NCBI RefSeq assembly: GCF_018446385.1
Contig: NC_055987.1
Location: forward strand, 33,739,202-33,803,201
From: Zingiber officinale
Lineage: Eukaryota > Streptophyta > Magnoliopsida > Zingiberales > Zingiberaceae
Length of the DNA stretch: 64,000 bases
Direction of reading: 5' to 3'
In this document: one piece after another, positions 24,529 through 36,889 of the stretch
Layout of the letters: each line of letters starts with the position of its first letter
Numbering within the stretch: the stretch's first letter is position 1
Notes under the pieces: model-generated
What the model was told of the DNA's origin: nothing
The model's database searches: none
The model's input: only the letters and a program-made list of their open reading frames with translations
Program-made: the position numbers and the translations under genes

Positions 24529-25479
24529 GATCACTATGTGAAAATCGATAATAGACTTCGGATATTATCCGAAGTAATAGGTAGATAATTACCGAAGTAG
24601 ACGCATGTGAAGTAAAAGGGTTAATTTTTTACTTCACCACACGTTTACTGAAGTCTATCACCGGTCCAAAACCGGTTCAAAATCGGACCGTTTTCGAAGT
24701 AAAAAAACTCTATTACTTCATCGAGACCAGTAAAATGACCAAAGTAGTTGATGGTTTATTACTTCATAGATTTCATTTTTGTCGGAGTAAAATAGGTATA
24801 CAACTTCACAATTTTTGAATTCTGGTGCAGGAAATGTTTAATTTTACTTCTGCATAATTTGTCTTGGTTGAAGTATTTATTATTGTATTGCTTCATCGTA
24901 GTATAGAAGTAATAGAGTATATTTTACTACAACAAAAAATTCAATATAACGAAATAATTTATACAAACTACTTCATAAATTTGATCAGTAGTGAAGTAAA
25001 TAGTTTCTTTAACTACACCACTATTTAAATTTAGTGAAGTCTTTTTGTTGTATTACTTCATCATTTATTTATAATATCAAAGTAATTGACCATATTTTAC
25101 TGCAATAAAATTTTAATTGACAAAAATTTATATTATAATATTTTACTAAAACATAATATTTTTTACCACCAAAATTAAACAAATATATCACAAATATGTA
25201 TCAAATACAATCCAAAAGTGTATTCATAAAAGACATGTTTAACCATAACCTAAAAACTTTTGTATCCATAAATCCCTAAATACATGTCTAAAATTTATAT
25301 CATAGCCTACACTTAGGCACCCACATAAAAGTAGATGAATTCGTTCCATTCACTTCTGACTTCATCATACTGAGATTGATTGTAATACTGTTTATTTTTT
25401 GATGCTGCAAACTGAAACATTAACAAAAGTTTAAGGATCAATAAAAAATGACTCAATATTTTATAAAGAAAATATTTCA

Positions 25480-26140
25480 TAAAGAAGAAATTCACCTTTC
25501 TCTCCAATTGTGGATCTTCATCCAAGACTATCTCTTTCATGTACTGCATCACACAATATCCATATTCAACACCACCATTTTGTTTAAAATTACCCTAATA
25601 AAATTAAAAATGTCATGCAAGAAGTCACAATCAAAATAATAAAAATTATTAATTGTTGTCTAAATACATGGTCACAATACATACTGTCAATTGTTTAACA
25701 CCTGGTCCTTTTGAAATACCCCTTGATGCATTGTTTAATAGAGCATTATTTTTATAACCTATAATGAATTGAATGCATTCAAAATCAGTATAATCTACTA
25801 CTTACTTGGTCACAATAGTTTGTCAAGCATAGTCTCGGTTCCTGTTACTCAAAGAGTCCAATAAATATATCATATTCTTATCTTCATTAATTATAGTCAA
25901 GATCCAGTAGTACCTCTACAAATGAAAATATAACATTGACTAACATGTAGGAAGAATTGATAAATAATTAAAATCTTACCCAGTGTTATATGGGATGAAG
26001 CAAATGTTATCTCCGTTCGATACTCTCAACTGAGCAGCAATATGTTGTGATAATTTACTGCCTTCTTTACCCACATCGCATGTAAGTATGTGACCAGGAT
26101 CCACAAATGACACATACTCAGCTTTTTTTCCTTTCTTCAA
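25480..26140 (-). pseudogene. Ulp1-like (C48) cysteine protease relic inside the CACTA element
   Basis: Three minus-strand pieces separated by intron-like gaps resemble plant transposon Ulp1 proteases: FVDPGHILTCDVGKEGSKLS with NGDNICFIPYNTG (about 26140-25982), YYWILTIINEDKNMIYLLDS (about 25920-25850), and GGVEYGYCVMQYMKEI (about 25590-25530). In the family the catalytic His lies in an HW motif and the Cys in a CG motif; here the matching positions read YYW and YGY, so both catalytic residues appear lost, while the Asp of LLDS remains. There is also a stop soon after the second piece. SUMO-type protease domains are common passengers of CACTA and Mutator-like elements. It is a relic, not an active enzyme. 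Confidence 0.7.
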
Positions 26141-27429
26141 GTATGTGTAAAGGTAACTGTAAAGTAATTACAAGGTAATGACAAAGTAATGAAAAATATA
26201 TGATCTAAGAAACTAACTAATAGACGGATGTTATATATAAACATTATGTGAGGTTTCATCAATAAATTGAACAGGTCAAAATATTTGTTTGTTCCTATTT
26301 TGTTTTTTTTTTTTAAATGTGCTCCATACAAAGAATGAAGACAAACTTGCCTGAACCTGATGGTCGATATTAGATATATGTGCATTTCTTCTGATATTGA
26401 CACTTGAAGGGGATGAACTTGGATACAACAAAAATTACCATGAAAATAGTGATGTTAACTTTTTGGGGAACTGCAAGAATAAGAAATTGTCAGAACATAA
26501 TCGACAGTAAGAAATGAAAGATAATAACAAAGATGAAGTAGATAATCTTATGTTTCTCATACTTTGTCTATCCTTGATCCTTGACTATATCTATTCAACA
26601 AATGCTTAAATTCCCTTTAATATTAATATTTTTTTTCTCTAAATCATGATACCATAGTTGCCACCATAATGAATATTTATTATATTCAAATATGCTTGCC
26701 TGGTTCATTGCATTGTACCCGCAACAAGTTCACCACTCATTGATTTTTCTTTTCCCAAACGGTAATTTGTTGTATTCATGTGCAAAAAGAAATCTGCACG
26801 TAATCAAATCCTTCGTTCACATACAAGTATAAAGAACCTCCAATAAAGAATCTCACACACCCACGCCCTCCCACAAAGGATACCTGGCAACCCAGGGATG
26901 AATCATTGATTTCTTTCAAACTGATAAATTTTATTATCAGCCTTTTGTTTGTTGTGCATGCAAAAACCATAAGACAGTTCCTGAACAAAAGAACAGTTTC
27001 TTAATTCTATGTATGTGAACTTTTAGTGATAGTTTCATAAACTAATGTAATGGCAGGAAAATGAACTTAATTTAACAAACATAAATAGCTCATATATTTG
27101 AGAAAAAAATACAGAAACTAATGTAATGGCAGTAAAAGAAGCTTAATGTTCACACATGGTCCCATAAGTGAAAGTGGATCAACATTAGCAAATTCAAATT
27201 GAAAATTGTGATAACCTTAAGCTTTCAGATGCAAATAGATTGGTTCGGAAAACAAAACCAGCAAGAAGACCACTTATGACTGGTATAAATGACTTCCAGG
27301 TAGATAAACCATCCTTGCCTATGTGTTCACTGCTGGAAGACATAGCTGTTGGACTACTTCACCAACTGGATCAAGAAGGGAAATCAAGAAATCAACAAGG
27401 CATCCACCTAACAACCTAATTCCAGTGAT

Positions 27430-28230
27430 AGTTCATTCCCATAGCCTCTTCCTCTCCGGTTGCTGATGACGATCAATGATTCTGGCGGAGAAAACTTCCA
27501 GCTACTAGTGATGTGGTGGCTGAAACCAGTAGATCATGAAACCAGAAATCCAGAATCAACCCTCTTAAAGATCAGATATCCAAAACAGAGGTTAGGGCCG
27601 AGTACTACCTCAAAGATCACTGCTAGGGAACCAAGTCGGAAAAGAAGAAGACTCGATCGCCGACCCTTGGAGTCCTGATAGCCCTTCCACTTCGGCGATC
27701 AGTGGTGGCTTCGGCTTGATCCAATGGCGACTGGTGTGGCGCAGCGAGACTACGCTGCTAGGGCACAGCTCGGAGGGGGTATTCCCAGAAGCCTCTCGTC
27801 GCGACTAGGGTTCAGATAAGGGGTCGGTGTGGAGAGGCTAGGCTCAGAGAGGCTGGAACAGCCCGATCCGGCGGTCGGCAGTGGCGCGCAGGGACAAGTC
27901 TAGGGCACAGCGTCACGAGAGAGAATGGGAGGTGAGGATCGGGAGGCAGAGGAGGGCGGCCGGCGATCGGATTTACACCGAATCAATCCAATGGCGTCGA
28001 CGTTGGGGAGGAGACGAAAGGTGGAGGCTCGGCACCAAAAACCTCTCTCCTTGGCCGAAGATAACTTCGAGGGAGGACGAAGCTTGGCCAGCGGTAGAGG
28101 AGAGAAAAGGGAGAGGACAGTAGGGTTTAGGGAGAGTGACTTCGGCTGAGGCTCGGGAGAGAAGACGAGGAGAGGAGGAGAACCGTCTCATGCCGTTAGG
28201 GCACGGATCGGAAGAAGGAGGCTCGACGCG
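27430..28230. other. GC-rich block inside the CACTA element
   Basis: The composition changes sharply from AT-rich to GC-rich. Open frames of 70-80 codons exist on both strands but none resembles a known protein. In the orientation of the protease relic (minus) this is the upstream part, so it may be the element's promoter and leader, or captured host DNA. Confidence 0.4.
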
Positions 28231-28612
28231 AGGAAATGGCGTCGGGAAGAAAGAAAAAAAAACAAATAGAAGGGAAAAAAAAAAGGTTAAGAGGGCATAG
28301 GGTTTGGTTCAAGCGTGGAAAAAATTAACCGGTTCAACAAGGAAAATTTTTTAAACCGGTTCAAAGTTATTACTTCAACACTTAGATATATTAGTTTGAT
28401 ATTATGACTTATTACTTCATCAAATTTATAGTACGAAGTAAAATGTTAGATAAAATTAGAAGTGAGAGCCGTATTTTTTAATTTATGAAGTCTAAAATAG
28501 TATTTACTACACCAAATTTATTATCGAAGTTGATTGTAATATATTACTTCACAAATACTAATTGCCGAAGTAAACAGTTGCGAAGTCTATTCCAAATTTT
28601 CACATAGTGGAT

Positions 28613-29250
28613 GTCAACAGAAGAAGCATCACTTCCTGTAATGATTAGATCATCAACATATACAAGGAAATAGATAACTGTATCATTCTGAGAATAAACA
28701 AATAAGGAGGTGTTAGCTCGGGATGCGATGAAGCTAAGAGAGACCAAGAAAGCGCAAAGCTCCAAATACCAGGCGCGCAGAGCCTGCTTCAGGCCATAAA
28801 GCGCCTTATGCAAACGACACACATGTTCCGGAAACTCAGCACTGCGCATACCCGAAGATTGCGCCATATAAACCTCCTCTGCAAGATGGTCATTAAGAAA
28901 CGCACTGTTTACATCAAGTTGGCGAAGATACCACCTTCGATTCACAGCTAAACTAAGAACAATGCGCATTGTTACTGGATTAATAACAAAGCTGAATGTA
29001 TCATGAAAGTCAACATCAGGGCACTGATGAAAATCCTTGGCAATAAGGCGAGCCTTATACCGATCAATTGAGCCATCAGAATTACGCTTAATGCGAAACA
29101 CCCACTTATTACCCACAAGATTTTGATCTGATGAAGGTGGGACAAGAGTCCAAGTTTGATTACGGAGAAGAGCATCATAGTCTTCATGCATGGCTTGTAC
29201 CCAATTTGGATCTTTGAGTGCCTGTGTGAGAGAGGAGGGTTCATAAGGTT
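28613..29250 (-). pseudogene. Copia fossil: reverse transcriptase region
   Basis: The minus-strand frame shows NKWVFRIKRNSDGSIDRYKA, QLDVNSAFLNDHL, LYGLKQALRAWY and the catalytic YVDDLIITGSD box, diagnostic of Ty1/Copia reverse transcriptase. The 5' and 3' context fits the same element. Confidence 0.93.
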
Positions 29251-29366
29251 GTGGAAGACTAGTATGAAAAAGATACTTTGGATTGGGTTTGTAGATGACA
29301 TTTTTGGATCGAGTTTACATGGGATGTTGGTTTAGAGAAGCAAGAGAGGGAGAAAGAGTCGATGGG

Positions 29367-30340
29367 CTAGAGGGTCGGTTGCCACCAGGCAACGTGGACG
29401 ACCCAACAACAAGAGGTGATGATGGGGGAGATGATGGCGGCGATGATGATAGCAGTGAAGTGCGGACGGCTACAGTTAGTGGCAGGTTGCTGCATCGGTG
29501 CTGGAGAGTCCCACGAGAGAACTGGTGCAGTAGAGAGCTCAGAGTCAGTGTCTATTATTGTGGAATCTAAGGAGGTGATGGCAAATGGAAAAACATGCTC
29601 CATAAACTTAACATGACGAGATACAAAGACTCTTTTGAGAGATACATCATAGCACAGGAAGGTACTATGGGTGAGAGAATAGCCAAAGAAGACACAAGAG
29701 GTTGACTTGGGATCAAGCTTGTGGTGAGAGTAGGGGTGCAACCACGGAAAGCTTAGACACCCGAAAACTCAAAGCTTAGAAAGATTAGGAATGGCGGTGA
29801 ACAATTTTTCAAAAGAGGAAATATGGGAGAGACCGACCTTAGGCATGCAGTTAATCAAATAGACTGCTACAGCAAAGGCATAAGGCCAGAAAGTGAGTGG
29901 AATATATGCTTTGTGCAAGAAAGTGAGACCAATTTTGACTATATGGTGATGATGACGTTCGAAGTATCCATTGTGTTCAGGAGTGTGTGGAGGAGTGGTA
30001 AGATGACTAATATCATGAGTAGTAAGAAAAGAGCAAAGGGCTAAGAATTCACCTCCATTATCAGTTAATACTGTTTTAATAGTCATCAAGAACCGATTTT
30101 CAACAAGAGTTTTGAATGCAATAAAGGTAGAGTATACATCTGATTTATTGCGTAAAGGATAAAGCCATATATATACTTTGTAAAATGATCAACAAAGATA
30201 ATATAATATTTGAGCCTATCAAATGATGATATAGGAGATGTCCAAACATCAGAAAAGATAATATCCAAAGGAGCACGAGACGAAATACTAGATTTATGAA
30301 AGGATAATTTATTACTATTATTAATATTGAGCGAAGTGCA
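29367..30340 (-). pseudogene. Copia fossil: integrase region
   Basis: Minus-strand frames contain the integrase core blocks VLTDNGGEFLALCSF and PEHNGYFERHHHHIV, preceded by an upstream zinc-binding-side segment and followed by HKLDPKSTSCVFFGY, the usual C-terminal integrase motif of Copia elements. Parts only; the element is broken. Confidence 0.9.
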
Positions 30341-30345
30341 TGAAC

Positions 30346-32693
30346 TGTAATGCCCGAAAATTCTCAAAAGACTTTTATAAATATCCTACTATTTTTTCTG
30401 AAATTTTAGGATATTTTTATGGAATTTTTAGAGTAGTGGAAGTAGCAAAAATAAATAGAAACGTAAAATAGCTTAAGCGGGAATTGATCCCGAGACCTAT
30501 AAGACTCTAAGTCTTATAGATAACTCTAGTAATCAAGTGAACCCAGTAGGGCCGTGCTGAAAGAAAAGGGAATCAATTATATTTATATTTAAGTTGGGTG
30601 AATTAACCACTTAATATAAATAGGAAAATTATTAAGTGAAGAATTGTTTTAACGCAACTTCCTCTCCCTCAAACCCTTACACACGCCGCCCCTCTCCTTT
30701 CTCTTCTTCTCTCGGCGCACCAAGCCAAAGGGGGCTAGGGTTCCGTCCCAAGGGCTATAGGAGCACTTTCCGGCGACAACTCCGGTACGAGGACGCTCCC
30801 CTCGGTGAGAAGAACACAAAGACGTAGGAGGATCGTCGAGAAGATCGTCTTTTCGGAAAACCTAACGATTGGATTGTAAGGAAATCTAGCGCAGGAGGTA
30901 AGAAACCCCTCACCTGCAGTATAAGTAGCTTTTCGTACGTTTTATGCATTAGTTTAGTCATTTACAGAATTTCAGCATATCGGGTGTAAATTAGCACACA
31001 CCAAGTGTTTGCTTTAATGCTTAGCTCAGTAGAATGCCACCATAGGCATTTCAATAGTTAGATAAATGTAGTAGAAGCATTTTATAGCACATTTAGTCTT
31101 GCTACAACTTTTATGGGACTACGGTCCAATGGGTAGGCTCCCACAGTCGCCTCTAGGTTCAGATAACCTAGTAAGAGCAAGATAAGGTATATTAGCTACA
31201 AAACAGTATTTTACTTTTCAGTGGCACTGTACTGGACTTCAGTTGTCCTTGGGTTGGGCTCCCATAGTCGTCCCTAGGTTTAGATAACCTAGTAATTCTA
31301 CTAAATTCGGGACTTGCAACCCCGAGTCTAGTTAGAGATGCGCGCACAACAAGTACAGTTGTCGGGCCCATCAGCAGCATGATTATGTATTTTCATCTAT
31401 TTATGATAAATAGCTTTTAAAACTTCACAATATGGTTTATGAGAATACAGAGTAGTTTAGCATCAGCTAGCAGTAATGTAGCTTAGTTTTTATTTCGGTT
31501 TAGTTCTTATGGATCCACATGATGGTTTTATGCTTAGCTACGATTGTCATGTATTGTATGTGATTATACCATGTTTTAGAATCCATGTTTAGCAATGCTC
31601 AGCACATATTTCAAATAGCATGTTTTAAAAGCATGAATCGCATCGTATGCATGTTTTGTGAGGTAGATGGTTTCTTAATAAGCTCCCAAGCTTACAGATA
31701 CTTTTTTTCCTTATACTGCAGATAAAGGTAAAGGAAAGATGGACTAGCGGAGGCTGGAGGTCAATGCTACAAAGATGTGTGTGGGCAGGAACTTGGAATG
31801 AAGACTCTTGGGAATTAGCAAATTTAAAGAATTAGAACCTTTGTTCTTTTTAATGTTTATGCACCTTTGGAATGTTTAAGAATTTTGAATTGTGAAACCA
31901 TACTTATGTCATGCCTAGGACACTAGCTAGCTTATTGATGAGTAGTAGATCATGCATAATGTTAGTGTAGACCTATTACAATGTTCTCTAGGTATTTTAG
32001 GTTTATTATATTGAGTTGTGTATGATCGAGCTCTGAAATCATAGTTCTGCAGCGAAATCAGAAACTCCAATCGATCGACCGATCGATTGGAGGGACCTCA
32101 ATCGATCGGTTGATCGATTGAGAGCTGATTTCCGCGAACAGTAAGCTTTTGGATCGACCAGCCGATCGATTGGACTAAGTTCAATCGATTAGCCGATCGA
32201 TCGGAGCTATTGTCGCGAACAGTAAGCTCTGGAATCGATCACTGGATCGATCGGGGAATTAGCCTCGCGAACAGAGAGCTTTGGAATCGATCACTGGATC
32301 GATTGACAAGCCTGGATCGATCAGCCGATCGATCCAGACTGTACCCCGTGCACAGTAGCGAGCTGAATCGATCACTGGATCGATGAGGCCACTCCAATCG
32401 ATCGACCGATCAATTGGGAGGCTTGATAACAGTTGGAAACCCCTCATTTCAGCCCTTGATCATATGTGAGTTCTAGATTACCTCCTTTAGCATAGGAGTA
32501 GTATTCAAGGTGTTGTATTGGCTCCTTTGTTTAAACATGAATTTCAGATCTAATAGAAAGTAGCAGAAGAAATTGTATTGGCTAGCAAAATTTTTAATCA
32601 ACTCAGTTTTCCGCACCTTAAAATATAGCTTAGCACAGCAGAATGTAACCCCCGGCCTTACAGCCTAGCCAGTACAGAAGGTGGGGCGTTACA
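30346..32693. mobile_element. Solo LTR, 2.35 kb, probably Ty3/Gypsy, nested in the Copia fossil
   Basis: It starts TGTAATGCCC and ends GGGCGTTACA and is flanked by the 5-bp direct duplication tgaac (30341-30345, 32694-32698). TG...CA ends, 5-bp duplication, no coding region and a large size fit a solo LTR; the TGTAA-GCCC type of end and the length recall Tekay/Del Gypsy LTRs (family inference). A TATA-like ataaataggaaa lies near 30617 in the plus sense. The last part carries an array of CGATCG-type palindromes. With clean ends and target duplication it is younger than the Copia element around it. Confidence 0.85.
32065..32420. repeat. Array of CGATCG-type imperfect palindromes
   Basis: About nine variants of aatcgatcgnncgatcgatt lie within 360 bp, separated by short spacers, several of which contain cgcgaacagtaagct or similar. 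It lies inside the solo LTR. A shorter array of the same design is at 40385-40605 in a different LTR. Confidence 0.85.
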
Positions 32694-33035
32694 TGAACAA
32701 TTAGACAAAGTATTCACAAGAAACGAAAGACCCAAGGATAAAAAAAACGTTACAAAACATCTAATGACGGATGACTTAAATGACTACGCCATAAGGAAAT
32801 AGATGACGAGACAGACAGAAAAGGCGGAAGGCAATGATAGCATAAACATAAATTTTGGCCAGTAATAAACACCATCTCTATGGATCCCAACGACCAGTGT
32901 CGCTCCCGTACAATGATCCAATACCTGAAAATAGGAATCAAAGAAAAAGAAATGTAACATGATTAGTAGCACAAAGTACTACGATAGAAATCAAATTTTT
33001 AGACATAGATGACACAAATAAAACATTGGAGAAAA

Positions 33036-34310
33036 CTAAAGGGAAATATGGAATAGATAAAGAGAAAGAACAGTGTGTGTAATAGGTAGTATAGAACCAT
33101 CACCAATGACGACGCTATCATTCCCAGAGTAAGGCTCATGCAACGAGAGAGTAGCAAGATCAGTGGTGACATGATGAGAGGAGCCAGAGTCAACAACCCA
33201 TTCCCGAAAATCAAACGAAGGTGTATAATGAACGACAGTATGTGCAAACGACACACTATAAGTGGGATGCAGAGCACGCGGAGGAGCCGGCGGAAGCAGA
33301 ACAAGTATCGAGGCAGTCATATGACCGCACTGGCGAGCAGAGTGACCTTTGACACCACAAATCTGACAATTCCCAAGATAACAATTGGGATTGGACACAG
33401 CTGGATGTGCAGGAGGATACGTAGATAACCCAGGAGTAGATATGCGTGGCTGATGGGATATAGGCGGAACCTGCTGGCAACCACCACGATAGTTTGAATA
33501 CCGATTACGAGAATTCCCTGTTGGAGCCACAAGAGCAGTCATTGACATCGAAGATGGAGATGGTGTTGAGACTTTTAACTGGGCTTCATAGTTGAGGAGC
33601 TGCTCGAATAGCTCATCAAAGGTAATAGGGACGTCATGAACTTGCAGAGCATGTGAGATATTGTAGTAATATTGGCTAAGACCATTCAGGACACGAATAG
33701 AGAGCTCATCAAAGTTAACTTTGACATTCATAAACGCAAGAGCGTCAATATTTCTTTTGATGTCCTACATATAATCAGTGATAGACATGTTACCCTGTTG
33801 AGGGTTGACAAGATTTTGACGATGAGTCATAATCCTGCCACGTAAGGGAGCGACGTAGGTTATCTCCAGCGTCTACCATGCGTCTCTAGATGAAGTTGAT
33901 GAAGAAATAAATTGCACAAGAGTAGGAGACATCGAACCTATAATAGCGTTGAGGAGAAGTTTATCCTGGCAGAGCCAGAGAATATGATCAGGATTCGTCT
34001 GAGGGAGTGTGACATCTGTAAGCGTTATCTGCGCAGGGGGGGACGTAAACCATCAACATAATCCAGTAAGTCATATCCAAATAGAAGAGACATGAATTGC
34101 AAGCACCAGGTAGAATAATTGGAGGTGGTGAGTTTCAACGATGCTTGAGCATCGACGTTGAGAACCACAAGAGAGGCAGGAGAATCAGGAGTATTTGTGA
34201 GAGATAGCCGGCGGGTGATGTCGTCGGGTGCAGCCATTATAGAAGGCGGCTGGAGCCGACGGTTGATGTCGTCGATGGCAGCCATTGTAGAAGGCGGTTG
34301 ATAGGTATTG
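33036..34310 (-). pseudogene. Copia fossil: gag region
   Basis: The minus-strand coding remnants contain a CQICGVKGHSARQC zinc knuckle (about 33327-33368) and an upstream part beginning near the primer binding site with KLTTSNYSTWCLQFMSLL, the typical N-terminal motif of Copia gag. Parts only; the element is broken. Confidence 0.88.
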
Positions 34311-34376
34311 TGGAGAAAAAAAAGAAAGAAAAAGACGGAAAAAAAAATTGTTGTTAAGCTTAGAGCTCTGATACCA

Positions 34377-34630
34377 TATTAACGATAGAATTCACACATA
34401 TTATTAATGATAGCATATGATATATATATATATATATATATATACCATTACAAGTGAAAATAGGAAAATACATAAATTAGGAAAATAGTAAGTATTTCTT
34501 AATAATAATTATTTTCTAATAACTAGGAAATAAATAACTATTTTCTAATAATAATTATTTTCTAATAATAATTATTTTCTAATAACTAGGAAATAAATAA
34601 CTATTTACTTATAATAATTATTTCCTAATA
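34377..34630 (-). repeat. 5' LTR of the Copia fossil
   Basis: It is the partner of 23406-23615. It is adjacent to the primer binding site at 34365-34376. It has more copies of the internal taataattattttc repeat than the other LTR. Confidence 0.9.
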
Positions 34631-34734
34631 GAAAAGATTTTAATTGAAATTTTTTTGCTAAAAAGACAAAAAAGCTTCAAAATTTATGACTATACTTTTT
34701 TTCCCACCGTATTAATATTTATCTTGAATTTCAA

Positions 34735-34900
34735 GGGGTGCGACCGCACCCCCTAGCCTTATATAGCTACGCCCCTGCCTTCCCCTAGGATATAGTTTTT
34801 GATTGGGACGACGGTCGTAGACTGCTGGAGATGGGTTGGAGCGACGAGTGGAACACAAAAATAGGTGATATTGGGGACAAAGGATTCAATCTCTTGTAAT
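34735..34900. repeat. Inverted counterpart of 22690-22985
   Basis: See the entry at 22690-22985. Here the sequence runs caccccctagccttatatagc then tacgcccctgccttcccc, without the MITE that splits the left arm. Confidence 0.5.
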
Positions 34901-35101
34901 TTTTTGTTTTTCTTTAATAGTAGATTTTAGGAATTATTTTTAAAAATTTTAAAAGTCTAAAAATAAAAATATTATAAAAGATAAAAAAATGATGAAAAAT
35001 TAAAAAAAAATTTGATTAAAACAAATAAACTAAAGAAAAAAGTAAATAAAATTAAAACTTGTTATTTAAAAAAAAAAGGGATAAAAACATCATTTAAAAG
35101 G

Positions 35102-35146
<45 letters not shown>
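35102..35146. repeat. (GA)n microsatellite
   Basis: About 21 uninterrupted GA units. Confidence 0.95.
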
Positions 35147-35149
<3 letters not shown>

Positions 35150-35159
35150 GTGGGAAAAG

Positions 35160-36360
35160 CAATTTAAGACATGCTTTTCTCACCCTTTTACATTTTTTCC
35201 TCTCGATTTCACTTCCCTTGAAATTTTGTTTTCCTCAATTTCATCTTAAAATATACTCATTCACACCAGTTTTCTTATCCAAAATATATAATTTAGGGTA
35301 AAAAAGTTACTTTATTAAATTTGGATATCCACTTTTCAATACATCATATATCAACTTTCCTATTTCTTTTCTTTCCTCTATAATATTTAAGAAATAGAAT
35401 CCATTCTCTAAATTTAGAGAAGTACTGTTCATAAATGCATCATTTAGGGAATCGATAGGATAGCTGATGTAAAGATTTTTTAACTACCCTATCCAAAATT
35501 TAAGGTAAAATGTTTAAATATGGTATCTGACGTGGATGCTCATATATCCTTTTATCAGTTTTATTTTTTTATATCAGCTAGCATTAAAAACAATATTAAA
35601 AAAAATAAAAGATTATTTTTTTATCAGTTTTATTTTTTAAAATATTTTTTATTGTATATTTGTATTTTTTTAAAATAGTAGATTATATATATATATATAT
35701 ATGAAATTAATAAAAATAATATAAAATTTAAAATTTAAAATTAAATAAAAAAACTAAAATAATTAAATCTAAAAAAAAATTTAGGACCGATGCTAACGAG
35801 CAGTATCATTTTTTTTTTCTGCAATAAAACATCCTTCGGCCCTCAAATTAATTTTGATCCGGGTTTGATCAAAGCTTACTTTTATACTAACTTTCGTTAC
35901 AATTATTCAAATTATAAAAATTTTAAGTTATTAAAATAGTTTAATCAAAATGATTTATAATAATTTTAAGTAAATAGTATTAGTTTTTTATTAAAGTTGT
36001 AGAAAATATTTTTTAAAAGAGTAAAATATTAAAAGTGTGCTTTTATTAAAATTTCTTTTTGTCAACATATAATTCCATATCATTTTTATTATTCAATGCT
36101 TTTATCTCAATGAATCTTATAACAATTTTAGGATGAAAAACCTGGAATATTAATAAAAATATGGAATGGTCATATCAACGACCCGATTCAGTCCCACGAA
36201 TATGGAAGGAGATAAAAAAATTTGAAATATTATTAGTTGGATGCACGGTCACTTACATTTTTAAATTTATTTGATAGTCGATTTGTCCAATCCTAAGTAC
36301 TTAAATTATCAAAATAATAATAATTTTGCATTGAAGTTACTATATGTAGGGATTAATGGA
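35160..36360. other. AT-rich intergenic DNA
   Basis: It includes the direct counterpart (about 35540-35775) of the repeat at 22345-22575. Apart from that, no gene, RNA or element was recognised. Confidence 0.4.
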
Positions 36361-36371
36361 TTATGATAGTT

Positions 36372-36873
36372 AGGGGTGTCAATTCGGGTGGATCGGATCG
36401 GGTTGGATCGGATTAAATTTTTTTTTTAAAACCCAACCCGAACCCGATCCGAACCCAAGTTCAACCCAAAACACCTCAACCCGAACCCGAACCTGACTAA
36501 CCCGATCAACCCGAACCCAACCCATATAACCCGAAAATCCTATTCAAAACGATTTTTTTGAACTATTTTCCCTATAATTCATCACTTTTATCTCAATACT
36601 CCATCATTATCATATAAACATGATATTAATATACATAAAAATATCTAAATTTTTAAAATAAAACTTGATTTAACCCCAAAAAAACTCGCAAAATCCTATA
36701 TTTAAGTCAACCCGGGTCAACCCGAACCCAACCCGACCCAACCCGAAACTTTTTTACTCTCCAACCCTCCAACCCGAACCCGACCCGAACCCAAAAATGC
36801 CCAACCCTAACTTGATTGTTTTCGGGTCGACTCGAGTTGGGTCATCGGGTCGGATCCATTTTTGACACCCCTA
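36372..36873. mobile_element. Complete MITE, 502 bp, 9-bp target duplication
   Basis: The ends aggggtgtcaattcggg and atttttgacacccct are inverted repeats. A perfect 9-bp duplication atgatagtt flanks them (36363-36371 and 36874-36882), which fits a Mutator-like MITE. The interior is dominated by cccgaacccaaccc-type strings. A truncated relative is at 961-1361. Confidence 0.88.
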
Positions 36874-36889
36874 ATGATAGTTAGGGGCT

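Larger units (their letters stand above)
24532..28609. mobile_element. CACTA (En/Spm-type) transposon, 4.08 kb, non-autonomous or decayed
   Basis: Termini are CACTATGTGAAAAT on the left and its inverse ATTTTCACATAGTG on the right, and the 3-bp target duplication gat flanks both ends (24529-24531, 28610-28612). Both subterminal regions (24540-25080 and 28360-28605) are packed with ttacttc/gaagtaa motifs in both orientations, as expected for transposase-binding subterminal repeats of this superfamily. The interior holds an Ulp1-type protease relic (25480-26140, minus) and a GC-rich block (27430-28230). No TNP2-type transposase was recognised, so mobility would have needed help from another copy. 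It interrupts the Copia reverse transcriptase/RNase H region and is therefore younger than that element. Confidence 0.93.
23406..34630 (-). mobile_element. Fossil Ty1/Copia LTR retrotransposon with two nested insertions
   Basis: It is minus-strand oriented, with LTRs at 34377-34630 (5') and 23406-23615 (3'). A tRNA-Met-type primer binding site (tggtatcagagc, minus sense) abuts the 5' LTR at 34365-34376. Flanks gaaaa (right) and gaaag (left) look like a slightly decayed 5-bp target duplication. Parts in order: gag with zinc knuckle, integrase, reverse transcriptase, RNase H. Without the solo LTR (30346-32693) and the CACTA (24532-28609) it would be about 4.8 kb, ordinary for Copia; the short LTRs suggest an Ale-like lineage (inference). 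It is broken, with perhaps half a dozen or more disabling changes besides the two insertions. The LTRs look roughly 92-95% alike apart from length differences, so it is probably a few million years old. Confidence 0.92.

Noticed and set aside
27460-28191. Overlapping basic frames on both strands
   Set aside because: They lie in the GC-rich interior of the CACTA, resemble nothing, and overlap each other.
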